This document shows, in pieces, positions 38,217 to 47,976 of a DNA stretch of 64,000 nucleotides. A program made the translations under genes and the position numbers. Every line of letters begins with the position of its first letter. The first letter of the stretch is position 1. Source of the stretch: Maricaulis sp. Its GTDB lineage: Bacteria; Pseudomonadota; Alphaproteobacteria; Caulobacterales; Maricaulaceae. Below the pieces are notes generated by a model. It saw only the letters and a program-made list of their open reading frames with translations. It did no database searches and had not been told where the DNA came from. The stretch covers positions 62,001 through 126,000 of the forward strand of contig NZ_JASBRI010000025.1 in the NCBI RefSeq assembly GCF_030149515.1. Reading direction: 5' to 3'.

Positions 38217-39200
38217 TCAGGCAGGACGGACAAGTACGGTCCAGGCATCCTGCCGGTCCTGACCGGACAGGGACAAGGATCCAATCTCGCACACTGCATG
38301 ACGTCCCGCGGCAAGATCGCCGACCGCCAGTTTGATGTCGTCCTCCGCCATCGCAGCGTCGAGCATCGAGCGCATCCGAAAGGCGTAGACGTCGAGGGTC
38401 CGGGCCTGCGCTGCAAGCCAGTCGCGAAGCTGGCGGGGATCGAAGCGCTGCCGCCGCTGCACAAAGTCCGAAAGGTCCGGCACAAGCATGTCCAGATAGG
38501 CCTTTGCCGGGGAGGGCGGGGCGCGCCTGCGTGCCTGGTCGGCTACGTCCGCCGCTGCCCGAAATGTCATATAGTGCGTGTCGAAACCGGCTTGCGCCGC
38601 AGCCCCCCGGTCCAGCTGGTATCCGGTTTCCAGCACGCGTTCGCACTTTTGCAGAAGCTGGGTGTCCGCCACGGTGTCAAGCAGGTCGAGGCTGGACCGG
38701 TTCTCCTGCCAGATTCCGCTGTTGCGGCGATGTATCACGGCGTGAAAGCTGCCGCTGCCGGCAAGGACCCGGGCCGCTTCGCAAAACGCTGAGCGGCCCG
38801 CATACTCCAATCCGAATTGACTCACCACCAGGGCGAAACGGCCGGACGCGAACGGGAGTCTTGCCACATCTCCGACAAGTCCGCAGCCGGTATGCCGGGC
38901 GGCCGCATCCGAAAAGTCGACCCCGAACACGTCTGGTCCGCTGTCCGTGCCGGCGGCCAGCCGGCGACGGGCAAGGCGGATGACAGAACCGGTCCCGCAA
39001 GCAAGTTCGAGCATCGGGCCTGGCATGCCGGATGCGGAATGGTGTGCCAGGATACCGTCCCAGTGACGTTCCAGCTGTCCAATGATGGACCGGTTCCGGA
39101 GGGCCTGATCGGGCGCCTCGGCCGCCCCCGTTTTCCAATAGCGGTTCCATGCATCACGGCCGCCTTGCCGGTCTTCACCAACGATCTTCGTGCCCTGCAT
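38217..39200 (-). CDS. Class I SAM-dependent methyltransferase
   Basis: A 327-residue protein with methyltransferase motif I 'MLELACGTGSVIRLA' near residue 65, an acidic residue in 'VFGVDFSDAA' after it, and 'DVARLPFASGRFALVVSQFGLEY' (motifs II-III). The C-terminal ~130 residues do not resemble a common substrate domain. It lies between two TadG/vWA genes on the same strand, 119 bases from the first and 122 from the second. It may modify those proteins or be an unrelated insertion. Substrate unknown. Confidence 0.78.
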   Translation of the reverse strand: MQGTKIVGEDRQGGRDAWNRYWKTGAAEAPDQALRNRSIIGQLERHWDGILAHHSASGMPGPMLELACGTGSVIRLARRRLAAGTDSGPDVFGVDFSDAAARHTGCGLVGDVARLPFASGRFALVVSQFGLEYAGRSAFCEAARVLAGSGSFHAVIHRRNSGIWQENRSSLDLLDTVADTQLLQKCERVLETGYQLDRGAAAQAGFDTHYMTFRAAADVADQARRRAPPSPAKAYLDMLVPDLSDFVQRRQRFDPRQLRDWLAAQARTLDVYAFRMRSMLDAAMAEDDIKLAVGDLAAGRHAVCEIGSLSLSGQDRQDAWTVLVRPA

Positions 39201-39322
39201 GCTCCACCGCCGGTTTCCTGGCGCGGCCGTTCTTTGCGGCGGCAGCCCTACCGGACCAGTTCGGTGAGAGGGGCGGAAAGGTTACAGGCGAAGCTGAATT
39301 CGTTGCCGGGCATCCGCCGGCG

Positions 39323-40810
39323 CTAGCGCGAGAGGCGCAGATTGGTGAGATCGCCCGCAATCATCTCGAAGGCGCTGCGCAAGGCCTCTTCGGAGGGGGA
39401 GTCGAAGTAGAGATAGGGATTGCTGGCGCAGTCGCGCATCATGTCGCGCGTCGAGGTCGAGGAAACCTGGAAGGTGATGGTGTAGACGCGGATGCCCAGG
39501 CCTTTCGCGTATTCGCAGGCGGCGGCGGTGCGTGCGTCGAGTTCGTTGGCCAGGGTGTGCGAGCTGGACGAGACCACACCCAGGCGGCCGTCCCGTGAAT
39601 AGGCATATCCGGAATAGTCGGAATAATTCTCGTTGCCGCGGCCCCGCATCACATTCTCGCCGTCGGTAAGCACCACCATCGCCTTGATGGTCTCCTCGTC
39701 CCCGAAGGCCGTGCCGCCGGCGAAAGGCTCCTGCGGGGAGAGCACACGCACGCCCCAGCCGATACCGATCGGAATATTGGTCGTGCCGCTCGCGATCATG
39801 TCCCCGATCGCCTCGTCGATCGTAGCGCGGTTGTTGGTCAGCGGCGTGATCGGCCGGGCGCTGCAGCCCCAGCCCGGACCGGCCCCGGATATCCATGCAT
39901 TGGTGTATTTCGGCGTATTGCGCATGCGCGCACGTTCGTCATAGCCGCCCATCCCGTCGTCGAGATAGTCGTTGGCATAATAGCCGCGATCGGATTCATC
40001 CGGCGCGAAATAGGGCACGAAGAGCGTTTCGGGATGGTTCGGATCGGGCAGCGTATCCTCGATATCGTGCGGGATGGGGCGAGCCTCGACACAGCCCAGC
40101 CAGTCGCGATTGCGGATCGTGCCGTAAATGTCCCAGCGATTGGCCGGGGGATCGAAATTCTCGCTGTGCACGGGTGACAGGCCATCCGGGTCGAGCCACC
40201 AGGCCCGTTCGTACCGGTCGCCCACATTGACTGTCGAGGAGAAGGGCACCAGGCCGATCCGCAGCCGGTCCGGATCGGCACCCTCGAACAGGATATCGGT
40301 CAGCAGAAGTCCGGCCGAGCGCAGGCTGGATATCTTCGACCCCGACATCGAGCCGGTATTGTCCAGCACCATGGCCAGTTCCAGGCCGCGCCGTGCCCGC
40401 TGAACCTCGCTTTCCCAGTGAACGGTCAGGTTGTCGATGCCGATCAAACCGAGAAACCTGGTCTCGATACGGGCTTCCGCGCGCACCGTGACGCGGTCGT
40501 TGACGTCATCGAGATCGACCGTGAGGTTCTGGATTGTGCCGATCTCGCGCCGGGGATAATTGGCCATGACAAAGTCCAGCGCCATCTCTTCGGCGTCTTC
40601 CTGACCGATCGATGTATGCACGCCCACAGCCAGGGCCGCCGCGTCGAGCGCGCGCGACAGGCGGGTGCGGGCATTCATCGCCTGGTTCAGGTCGACGGCG
40701 CCGCCGGACAATACGGTGACCGGCACCAGCAAGAGGGCGAAGATCATCGCCACATTGCCGTTCCGGGCCCGGCCGAACGCTGGGAGGTATCGCAGAAAAC
40801 GCTGGATCAT
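39323..40810 (-). CDS. TadG-like protein with a von Willebrand A domain (copy 2)
   Basis: A 495-residue paralogue of the 36529-38097 product, with the same pseudopilin N-terminus ('ARNGNVAMIFALLLVPVTVLSGGAVDLNQ'), MIDAS 'LDNTGSMSGS' and 'VLTDGENVM', and the same C-terminus ('GDLTNLRLSR'). It lacks the Gly-Arg run of copy 1. ATG 40810 is chosen over an upstream codon at 40873 because it starts just before the hydrophobic helix. The two copies look like an old tandem duplication now split by a methyltransferase gene. Confidence 0.85.
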   Translation of the reverse strand: MIQRFLRYLPAFGRARNGNVAMIFALLLVPVTVLSGGAVDLNQAMNARTRLSRALDAAALAVGVHTSIGQEDAEEMALDFVMANYPRREIGTIQNLTVDLDDVNDRVTVRAEARIETRFLGLIGIDNLTVHWESEVQRARRGLELAMVLDNTGSMSGSKISSLRSAGLLLTDILFEGADPDRLRIGLVPFSSTVNVGDRYERAWWLDPDGLSPVHSENFDPPANRWDIYGTIRNRDWLGCVEARPIPHDIEDTLPDPNHPETLFVPYFAPDESDRGYYANDYLDDGMGGYDERARMRNTPKYTNAWISGAGPGWGCSARPITPLTNNRATIDEAIGDMIASGTTNIPIGIGWGVRVLSPQEPFAGGTAFGDEETIKAMVVLTDGENVMRGRGNENYSDYSGYAYSRDGRLGVVSSSSHTLANELDARTAAACEYAKGLGIRVYTITFQVSSTSTRDMMRDCASNPYLYFDSPSEEALRSAFEMIAGDLTNLRLSR

Positions 40811-40935
40811 GAGCCCGTTTGCCCCGTTGGAACCGGAGCAATCTGCCGCAACCCCGCGGGCGCGCGGACTCATGATTGTGTTTGCCGTAAGAAACCGGCT
40901 AACACCTTGGACACAATATAAATCGGAATTGAATC

Positions 40936-42105
40936 ATGTCCTCGACGTCTCCCCGGCTCGGCGCCGCCATCGATGCCCTGCGCGATCTCGTCGCCTTCGA
41001 CACCACGTCGCGAAACTCCAACCTGCCGCTGATCGACTTCGTCGAGCACCGGCTGATGGAACTTGGCGCGGTATGCGAACGCATCCCCAATGCCGACGGC
41101 ACGAAAGCCAATCTGCATGCGCGTTTCGGACCGGCCGTGGACGGGGGTGTGGTGCTGTCGGGGCATACCGATGTGGTGCCCGTCGACGGCCAGCCCTGGT
41201 CCACCGATCCCTGGTCGCTGACCGAGAAGGATGGCCGTCTTTACGGACGCGGCACTTGCGACATGAAAGGCTTTTCCGCCTGTATCCTGGCGCTGGCTCC
41301 GCAGATCGCCGCCACCGAACTGAAAAAGCCGGTCCATATTGCGCTTTCCTATGACGAGGAAGTGGGCTGTCTGGGCGCGCCCGCGATGATCGACACGATC
41401 ATGGCGGGTCCGGTGAAACCGGCCATTGTGATCGTCGGCGAGCCGACCGGCATGACCGTCGTCACCGCCCACAAGGGCCTGTTCTCCCTGACCGTGAAAC
41501 TGCGTGGCCGGGAAGCGCATTCCTCGCTGGTCAGGGATGGCGCCTGCGCCGTGACCCATGCCGTGCCACTGATGCAGTATCTCGTCGACGAAGCGGCCAC
41601 GATGGTGGCTGCGGCCCCCGCCGACAGCCCGTTCAACCCGCCTCATGGCACGCTGACCATCGGCCAGATGCAGGGCGGAACCGCACTGAACATTCTCGCG
41701 CTGGAGGCGGAATTCGCCTCGCTGATGCGGCCCTGCCCCTGGGACGATGTCCGGGCGATCGAGGCGGGCTTGCGCGAACGGGCTGCCGTCATCGAGGCGA
41801 AGATGCGCGAAAGTGCGCCGGAGGCCTCGATCGAGATCGAGGTCCGCTCCGACGTTCCTGCCTTCGCTCCGGAAGAGGATGGTGCCGCCGAGCGCCTGGC
41901 GCGGCAATTGACGGGCGACAATTCCACCCGCGTGGTCAGCTATGGCACGGAGGCCGGCCAGTTCCAGCAGGCGGGACTGTCGGTCGTTGTGTGCGGCCCC
42001 GGTTCGATCAACCAGGCCCACCAGCCCGACGAATTCGTCGCCATCGGCCAGCTGGACCGGTGCTGCGTTTTCCTGGACCGGCTGATCGCGGCGATGGCGC
42101 GCTAG
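40936..42105 (+). CDS. argE: Acetylornithine deacetylase (M20 family)
   Basis: A 389-residue zinc deacetylase that releases ornithine from N-acetylornithine in arginine synthesis. Family landmarks: 'LSGHTDVVPVDGQPWSTDPW', 'YGRGTCDMKGF', 'SYDEEVGCLGA', 'VGEPT', and the C-terminal 'GPGSINQAHQPDEF' with the last metal-ligand His. Length is standard. The call as argE rather than succinyl-diaminopimelate desuccinylase rests on the 'TCDMKGF' and 'QAHQPDEF' style. It is convergent with the oxoacid oxidoreductase operon, 9 bases apart, and stands alone. Confidence 0.88.
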   Translation: MSSTSPRLGAAIDALRDLVAFDTTSRNSNLPLIDFVEHRLMELGAVCERIPNADGTKANLHARFGPAVDGGVVLSGHTDVVPVDGQPWSTDPWSLTEKDGRLYGRGTCDMKGFSACILALAPQIAATELKKPVHIALSYDEEVGCLGAPAMIDTIMAGPVKPAIVIVGEPTGMTVVTAHKGLFSLTVKLRGREAHSSLVRDGACAVTHAVPLMQYLVDEAATMVAAAPADSPFNPPHGTLTIGQMQGGTALNILALEAEFASLMRPCPWDDVRAIEAGLRERAAVIEAKMRESAPEASIEIEVRSDVPAFAPEEDGAAERLARQLTGDNSTRVVSYGTEAGQFQQAGLSVVVCGPGSINQAHQPDEFVAIGQLDRCCVFLDRLIAAMAR

Positions 42106-42114
42106 CGTACCGGC

Positions 42115-43167
42115 CTATCGATAGCGTTTCTGCAGGCTGGCAAGTGCGCCAGTGCCGGGACAGAGCGCATCGAAGGGCAGGGCGTTGAGCGGAGTTTCGG
42201 GCAATTTGTTGGCCGCATGCATGTCCGGCAGGTCCTCGTTGAGATACAGCAGGCCCGTACGGATCTCGCCATTGCTCTCGCCCGTCATCAACGTTTCGAT
42301 CGCCTGGGCCCTGTCGCGCGGATCATAATTGTCATCCGTCTTGCGCAGGCGCAGCTCGCCGCCATCGTGCAGCGTGACGCGCATTTCGCCATCCTCGGCA
42401 TATTCGCCGGTGATCTCATCGGCATGGGCGACGAAATCCGTGTGCACCAGCGGGTGATAATACTTGTAGGTATGGGCATAGCTCTTGGTAGAGCCGGCAT
42501 GGTCGTTGAAGGTCACGCAGGGCGAGATCACGTCGATCAGGGCAAAGCCCTTGTGCATCAGCCCGGCCTTGATCAGCGGTACGAGTTGCGACTTGTCGCC
42601 GGAGAAGGCGCGCGCCACGAAACCCGCGCCCAGGGTGAGCGCCTGGATGCAGGGGTCGATCGGCGTCTGTTCGTTGGGCACGCCCTTTTTCGACTTCGAT
42701 CCATAATCCGCCGAGGCCGAGAACTGACCCTTCGTCAGGCCGTAAACGCCGTTATTCTCGATGATGTAGAGCATGTTGAGATTGCGGCGGATGGCGTGGG
42801 CAAACTGGCCGAAGCCGATGGACAGCGAGTCGCCGTCGCCGGAAATCCCGATATAGTGGAGCTGGCCGTTGACGGCATTGGCGCCGGTGGCGACCGAGGG
42901 CATGCGGCCGTGCACGCAATTGATGCCGTGCGACTGGCCCATGAAATAGGCCGTGGTCTTGGACGAACAGCCGATGCCCGACACCTTGGCCGCACTCTCC
43001 GGCGCCAGATCCAGCTCCCAGAAGGCCTGCACCAGCGCCGCCGTGACCGAGTCGTGGCCGCAGCCCGCGCACAGGGTCGACATCACGCCTTCGTAGTTGC
43101 GTACCGACAGGCCCAGCTTGTTTCTGGGCAGGTGCTTGTCGATGAAGGGTTTCGGCATGGAGGTCAT
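42115..43167 (-). CDS. korB: 2-Oxoacid (2-oxoglutarate):ferredoxin oxidoreductase, beta subunit
   Basis: A 350-residue thiamine-diphosphate and [4Fe-4S] subunit. The cluster Cys are in 'CAGCGHDSVT' and 'GIGCSSK', with another downstream; the TPP-Mg site is 'GISGDGDSLSIG' followed by 'NMLYIIENNGVYGLTKGQ'. With KorA it decarboxylates a 2-oxoacid, most likely 2-oxoglutarate, to an acyl-CoA while passing two electrons to a low-potential carrier. The start ATG overlaps the korA stop by 4 bases. Confidence 0.92.
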   Translation of the reverse strand: MTSMPKPFIDKHLPRNKLGLSVRNYEGVMSTLCAGCGHDSVTAALVQAFWELDLAPESAAKVSGIGCSSKTTAYFMGQSHGINCVHGRMPSVATGANAVNGQLHYIGISGDGDSLSIGFGQFAHAIRRNLNMLYIIENNGVYGLTKGQFSASADYGSKSKKGVPNEQTPIDPCIQALTLGAGFVARAFSGDKSQLVPLIKAGLMHKGFALIDVISPCVTFNDHAGSTKSYAHTYKYYHPLVHTDFVAHADEITGEYAEDGEMRVTLHDGGELRLRKTDDNYDPRDRAQAIETLMTGESNGEIRTGLLYLNEDLPDMHAANKLPETPLNALPFDALCPGTGALASLQKRYR

Positions 43168-44999
43168 GCGGCGTCTCCCAGGGCTTCGAGACGCGCCTTG
43201 ACGCCCTCGATCACGAATTTCGGATTGGCGGACATGCCGGCGTAATCGAGCACGGGGATCAGCCTGGTCTTGTCGGCCGAAGTCTCGTTGACCAGCAGTG
43301 TGCGCAATTGGGCGTCGCGATTCTGTTCGACGACGAAAACTTCGTCATGTTCGGCGATGAAGGCGTCGACCTCTTCGCTGAACGGGAAGCCGCGCACCCG
43401 CATATAGTTGAGATGGATGCCATCCTCGGCGAGCCGGTCCATCGCCTCGCGCACCGCGCCGTCGCAGCCGCCCACCGAGACAATGGCCCGCCGCGCGGGC
43501 TGATCGCAACGCATGACAACCGGTGCCGGTAGGGCTTTGGCGGCGCTTTTCCACTTGCGGGTCAGCCGGTCGAGCACTTCCTTGTACTCGGCCGAGTCCT
43601 CGGTATAGCCGCCCTTCCAGTTGTGACCGGAACCGCGGGTGAAATAGGCGCCCTTGGGATGCACGCCCGGCAGGGTGCGATAGGGGATCGCATCGCCGTC
43701 GCGGTCCTCGTAGCGGTAGAATTTCCCGATCTTCTCGAGATCGTCCTTCGACAGGACTTTGCCGCGATCCGGCGCATAACTGTCGTCCCAGCCAAATTCG
43801 GGCACCATCCAGTCATTCATGCCGATATCCAGATCGGTCATGAAGAAGACCGGCGTCTGGAAACGTTCGGCCAGATCGAAACTCTGCACGGCCATCTCGA
43901 AGCATTCCTTCGGATTGGCGGGAAAGACGAGGATATGCTTGGTGTCGCCATGACTGGCATAGGCCGCCAGGGTGAGGTCGCACTGCTGGGTGCGCGTGGG
44001 CAGCCCGGTAGACGGGCCTGCGCGCTGTACGTCGAAAATCACTACCGGCACTTCGCCATAATAGGCAAAGCCGATGAATTCACTCATCAGGGAAATGCCC
44101 GGCCCCGATGTCGGCGTGAAGGCCCGCGCCCCGTTCCAGCCGGCGCCGATGGCCATGCCGATCGAGGCCAGCTCGTCCTCACCCTGGACGATGCAGAAGC
44201 GCTTTTCGCCCGTATCCTTGTCGACCCGGTATTTCTCGCAGAACGACTTGAATGCGTCCATCAGCGAGGTCGAGGGCGTGATCGGATACCAGGCGCCGAA
44301 AGTGGCCCCGGCGTAGAGACAGCCCAGCGCCGCCGCCGTATTGCCGTCGATCATGATATGGCCGGCCGTGGCGTCCATGGCCTCGACCTTGAGCGGCAGC
44401 GGGTCGGGATAGTTTTCGCGGACATAGTGCAGGCCCAGCTCGATCGCCTTCATGTTGGCGTCGATCAGGTGCGCCTTGGTGCCGAACATCTCGGTGACCA
44501 TGGCGCGGATGACTTCGACATCGATCCCGGTCAGTCCGGCCACCGCGCCGACATAGGCCATGTTCTTCATCAGCACCCGGGTGCGGGCATTGTCGAAATG
44601 CTCGTTGCACATCCGCGCCAGAGGTACGCCGATGGCGGTGATATCGGTACGGCCGTGCAGGTCGGGGCGCGGCCAGGTGCTGTCGTACAGCAGGAAACCG
44701 CCCGGCGAGACCTCGGCGAGGTCCTGCTTGTAGGTTTCCGCATTCATCGCCACGACGAGTTCCGCCGTGCCGGAGCGGGCGAAATAGCTGTCCTTGGTGA
44801 TGCGGATCTCGTACCAGGTCGGCAGACCCTGGATGTTGGACGGGAACAGGTTCTTGCCCACCACGGGCACGCCCATGCGGAAGATCGCTTTCATCAGGAG
44901 GCCGTTGGCCGAGGCCGAGCCGGTGCCGTTCACATTGGCGATCTTGATAACGAAGTCGTTCACACGGACTTCGCTCGTCGCGTCGACGATATCCTTCAT
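43164..44999 (-). CDS. korA: 2-Oxoacid (2-oxoglutarate):ferredoxin oxidoreductase, fused gamma-alpha subunit
   Basis: A 611-residue fusion: residues ~1-195 are the gamma domain ('NVNGTGSASANGLLMKAIFRMGVPVVGKN') and residues ~210-611 the alpha domain, with 'AWYPITPSTSL' and 'GPSTGLPTRTQQCDL', both diagnostic of this superfamily. The architecture is the two-subunit KorAB of aerobes and reductive-TCA organisms. It overlaps korB and the upstream flavoprotein gene by 4 bases on each side, so the three are one operon. 2-Oxoglutarate is the most likely substrate; pyruvate or branched-chain oxoacids are alternatives. Confidence 0.92.
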   Translation of the reverse strand: MKDIVDATSEVRVNDFVIKIANVNGTGSASANGLLMKAIFRMGVPVVGKNLFPSNIQGLPTWYEIRITKDSYFARSGTAELVVAMNAETYKQDLAEVSPGGFLLYDSTWPRPDLHGRTDITAIGVPLARMCNEHFDNARTRVLMKNMAYVGAVAGLTGIDVEVIRAMVTEMFGTKAHLIDANMKAIELGLHYVRENYPDPLPLKVEAMDATAGHIMIDGNTAAALGCLYAGATFGAWYPITPSTSLMDAFKSFCEKYRVDKDTGEKRFCIVQGEDELASIGMAIGAGWNGARAFTPTSGPGISLMSEFIGFAYYGEVPVVIFDVQRAGPSTGLPTRTQQCDLTLAAYASHGDTKHILVFPANPKECFEMAVQSFDLAERFQTPVFFMTDLDIGMNDWMVPEFGWDDSYAPDRGKVLSKDDLEKIGKFYRYEDRDGDAIPYRTLPGVHPKGAYFTRGSGHNWKGGYTEDSAEYKEVLDRLTRKWKSAAKALPAPVVMRCDQPARRAIVSVGGCDGAVREAMDRLAEDGIHLNYMRVRGFPFSEEVDAFIAEHDEVFVVEQNRDAQLRTLLVNETSADKTRLIPVLDYAGMSANPKFVIEGVKARLEALGDAA

Positions 45000-46792
45000 T
45001 CCGCCGCCACCTTTCCGGCTTCATTCTCGACATGCGGAATGAAGATGTCCGCATCCTGCATGTCCCACGCGGCGGTGGGGCAGCGTTCGGCGCACAGCCC
45101 GCAATGCAGGCAGAGATTCTCGTCCTTGACCATCACGCGGCCGGTATCCTTGAGCGGCGCGGAGACGTAAAGCGCCTGTTCGGTATTGTTCGCGGGAACC
45201 CGGAGGCTCTGGCGCAACGCGTCCTCGTCGCCGTCGGGCACGATGGCCAGGCAGTCGACGGGACAGATGTCCAGACAGGCATCGCATTCCTTGCACAGGG
45301 GAGCATCGAACACGGTCTGGACATCGCAATTGAGACAGCGCTGCACCTCGGTGGCGATGCGTTCGGCATCGAAGCCCAGCTCCACTTCCATCTTGCGATT
45401 GGACAGGCGTTCCTTGAGCTCCACCAGCGGCATGTCGCGGCGGTGTGCCCCTTCATACGCGTGGGAATACATCCACTCATTCACGCCCATCTTGGCCGAT
45501 TGTAGATTCAGCCCGCGCGGCATGCGTTCCTCGATAGTCTCGCCCTGGCAGTGTTTGTGGATAGAGATTGCCGCCTGGTGGCCGTGTTCGACCGCCCAGA
45601 TGATGTTCTTCGGACCGAAAGCGCTGTCGCCGCCGAAAAACACGCCGGGCAGGGTCGAGGCGTGCGTGGTCTCGTCGACCACCGGAACGCCCCATTTGTC
45701 GAACTCGATGCCGATATCGCGCTCGATCCAGGGAAAGGCGTTTTCCTGGCCGATGGCCAGGATGACGTCGTCACAGGGGATGATCTTCGTCCCGACGGTC
45801 CGTGTTTCCGTGATCCGGCCCCGGTCGTCGAGATCGTATTCCATAAGCTCGAATTCCATGCCCGTCAGCCTGCCGTTCTCGACAACGAAGCGTTTGGGGG
45901 AATGATTGACGACAATCTCGACATTCTCGTCCTCGGCATCCTCCAGCTCCCACGGGGAGGCCTTGAAGAATTGCCGCGGCTTGCGCGCCATCACCTTCAC
46001 GTCCCCGGCGCCCAGGCGCAGCGAGGTGCGGCAGCAATCCATCGCCGTATTGCCCACGCCGATGATCAGCACACGCTTGCCGATCTTGTCGGTGTGTTCG
46101 AAGGCGACGCTTTCCAGCCAGTCGATGCCGATATGGATATTGTCCGCTGCCTCCTCGCGGCCCTCGATGTGCAGGTCCTTGCCCTTGGGCGCACCGGAGC
46201 CCACGAAGACCGCGTCATAGCCGTGATCCATCAGGGCGCGCAGGCTTTCCACGCGATGGTTCAGCTTCAGCTCGACGCCCATGTCGAGAATGTAGTCGAT
46301 CTCCTCGTCCAGCACTTCTTCCGGCAGGCGGAAGGCGGGGATGTTCGAGATCATCAGCCCGCCGGGCCGGTGGTGCGCCTCGAAAATGGTACATTCATAG
46401 CCCAGTGGCGCGAGATCGTTCGCCACGGTCAGCGAAGCCGGACCTGCCCCGATCAGGGCGACCTTCTTGCCATTCGTGCGCTCGGGCTTTTGCGGCAGGA
46501 GATGTTTCACCTCGTCGCGGTGATCCGCGGCGACGCGTTTCAGCCGGCAGATCGCCAACGGCTCCTCCTCGACGCGGCCGCGCCGGCAGGCCGGCTCGCA
46601 CGGGCGGTCGCAGACCCGGCCGAGAATGCCGGGAAACACGTTGGACCGCCGGTTGACGAGATAGGCTTCGGTGAATTTTCCCTGGGCTATCAGACGGATA
46701 TACTCAGGCACCGGCGTGTGTGCCGGACACGCCCATTGGCAATCCACGACCTTGTGAAAATAGTCGGGATCGCGCGTATCGGTCGGCTTCAT
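44996..46792 (-). CDS. GltD-like FAD/NAD(P) oxidoreductase with extra C-terminal iron-sulfur clusters
   Basis: A 598-residue electron-transfer flavoprotein. The N-terminal Cys sets ('CQWACPAHT', 'CDRPCEPACRRG') match the [4Fe-4S] region of glutamate synthase small subunit. FAD binding is at 'LIGAGPASLTVANDLAPLGY' and NAD(P)H binding at 'IIGVGNTAMDCC'. The C-terminal ~90 residues add ferredoxin-type motifs ('CKECDACLDICPVDC' and 'CLHCGLCAERCP'). It is translationally coupled to korA-korB, so it should carry electrons between KorAB and NAD(P), either re-oxidising the enzyme or driving reductive carboxylation. ATG 46792 has GAGGAG close upstream; a longer frame exists but its leader looks non-coding. 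Confidence 0.9.
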   Translation of the reverse strand: MKPTDTRDPDYFHKVVDCQWACPAHTPVPEYIRLIAQGKFTEAYLVNRRSNVFPGILGRVCDRPCEPACRRGRVEEEPLAICRLKRVAADHRDEVKHLLPQKPERTNGKKVALIGAGPASLTVANDLAPLGYECTIFEAHHRPGGLMISNIPAFRLPEEVLDEEIDYILDMGVELKLNHRVESLRALMDHGYDAVFVGSGAPKGKDLHIEGREEAADNIHIGIDWLESVAFEHTDKIGKRVLIIGVGNTAMDCCRTSLRLGAGDVKVMARKPRQFFKASPWELEDAEDENVEIVVNHSPKRFVVENGRLTGMEFELMEYDLDDRGRITETRTVGTKIIPCDDVILAIGQENAFPWIERDIGIEFDKWGVPVVDETTHASTLPGVFFGGDSAFGPKNIIWAVEHGHQAAISIHKHCQGETIEERMPRGLNLQSAKMGVNEWMYSHAYEGAHRRDMPLVELKERLSNRKMEVELGFDAERIATEVQRCLNCDVQTVFDAPLCKECDACLDICPVDCLAIVPDGDEDALRQSLRVPANNTEQALYVSAPLKDTGRVMVKDENLCLHCGLCAERCPTAAWDMQDADIFIPHVENEAGKVAAE

Positions 46793-46970
46793 GCTCCTCA
46801 CCCCGGGCCTTCCGGCCCGTACCTTGTTGCGCGTTCGGCCATCTGCGGGCCGCACTCTTATTGGTATTATTCTCGCATGCTGAACCGAGCGCGGGTCAAG
46901 CGAATTCCCCCTTAAGCGACCGGATGTGAACGAGAATGTTTGCGGTTGAGAGTGAGTCGCATGGCGTGGG

Positions 46971-47861
46971 CTATCCACGGACCCAGACGCCGCCGAGATT
47001 GCTCGTTTCGCCTTGGTCGGGGATTCGCACCGGCGCCGACCCGTCCACGCCGATTTCGTAGAGCGTATAGGTCTCGCCGTCGCTCATTCCGAAAACGATC
47101 CGCGTGCCCGACGGGTGCCAGGCGGGATAAAGGCCCTCATCTCTGCGGGTGCCGGGGGTGAGCCGGCGCGGATTGGAGCCGTTCGCATTCATGACGCACA
47201 CGTTCGACCGGTCCTCGCCGCCCGTGCAGTTCCAGACGATCATGCGCCCGTTGGGCGAAAACCGGCCCGGGCCTTCGCCGCCATAGCCGCGATGACTGTC
47301 ATTGTCCGGATCGTCGGTGAGCCGGGTCATTCCGCCGGTCTCCAGGTCCAGCGTCCACAGGTCCGACGATCCGCTCCGGTTCGACCGGAACAGGATGGTG
47401 CGGCCGTCCGGCGACCAGTCGGGATCGCTGTTGCGGAACGTGTCGTCGGTCAGGCGGTCCGGCGAACCGTCGGGATCGAGGATCACAAGGTCGATCGTGT
47501 CGCCGAACCGCGATGCGGTGACGATGCGCCCGTCGGCGTGAAAACCGGCGTAGGAATCATAGACCGCCACGTTCATCGGGGCCGACTGTTCCTCGGCAAC
47601 GGGATCGCAGATCGTGGGCCGGTAAGCCCCGTCTTCGCCGAGCACGACGGCGTAGACGCGGTGTCCCTGGGCGCCATAGGCCCAGACGGCGTCGCAACCG
47701 CGCGTCTCCGGCGCCTCGCCCCGTCCGGGGCGCACGAACAGGACGCGATAGGTCTCGCCGTCATAGGTGTTCATGGCCAGCCAGTCATCGGCCCGCGGCC
47801 AGAATACAACGCCGGCAATCAGCAGGACGCCCAGAACACCCGTCAGGATCAATCGGCGCAT
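46971..47861 (-). CDS. TolB-like beta-propeller (PD40) membrane-anchored protein
   Basis: A 296-residue protein with an N-terminal hydrophobic segment (about residues 3-22; signal anchor) and at least three PD40/WD40-like blades: 'SDPDWSPDGRTILFRSNRSGSSDLWTLD', 'GRFSPNGRMIVWNCTG' and 'YPAWHPSGTRIVFGMSDG'. Such propellers sit in the periplasm and bind peptides or proteins, as in TolB, or guard peptidases. No peptidase is fused and its partner is unknown. It lies 178 bases upstream of the Kor flavoprotein gene on the same strand; there is no sign of co-regulation. Confidence 0.75.
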   Translation of the reverse strand: MRRLILTGVLGVLLIAGVVFWPRADDWLAMNTYDGETYRVLFVRPGRGEAPETRGCDAVWAYGAQGHRVYAVVLGEDGAYRPTICDPVAEEQSAPMNVAVYDSYAGFHADGRIVTASRFGDTIDLVILDPDGSPDRLTDDTFRNSDPDWSPDGRTILFRSNRSGSSDLWTLDLETGGMTRLTDDPDNDSHRGYGGEGPGRFSPNGRMIVWNCTGGEDRSNVCVMNANGSNPRRLTPGTRRDEGLYPAWHPSGTRIVFGMSDGETYTLYEIGVDGSAPVRIPDQGETSNLGGVWVRG

Positions 47862-47976
47862 GCGGCCCTCCCCGGCAGCAACGCCAGTCTAGCGCAAGCT
47901 TGTTGCGGCAAGCCACAGAAATCGGGCGGGTTTGCGGATGCGCGTCCCGGCCGGGTGGCCAGAAGGGGACCGGTTT

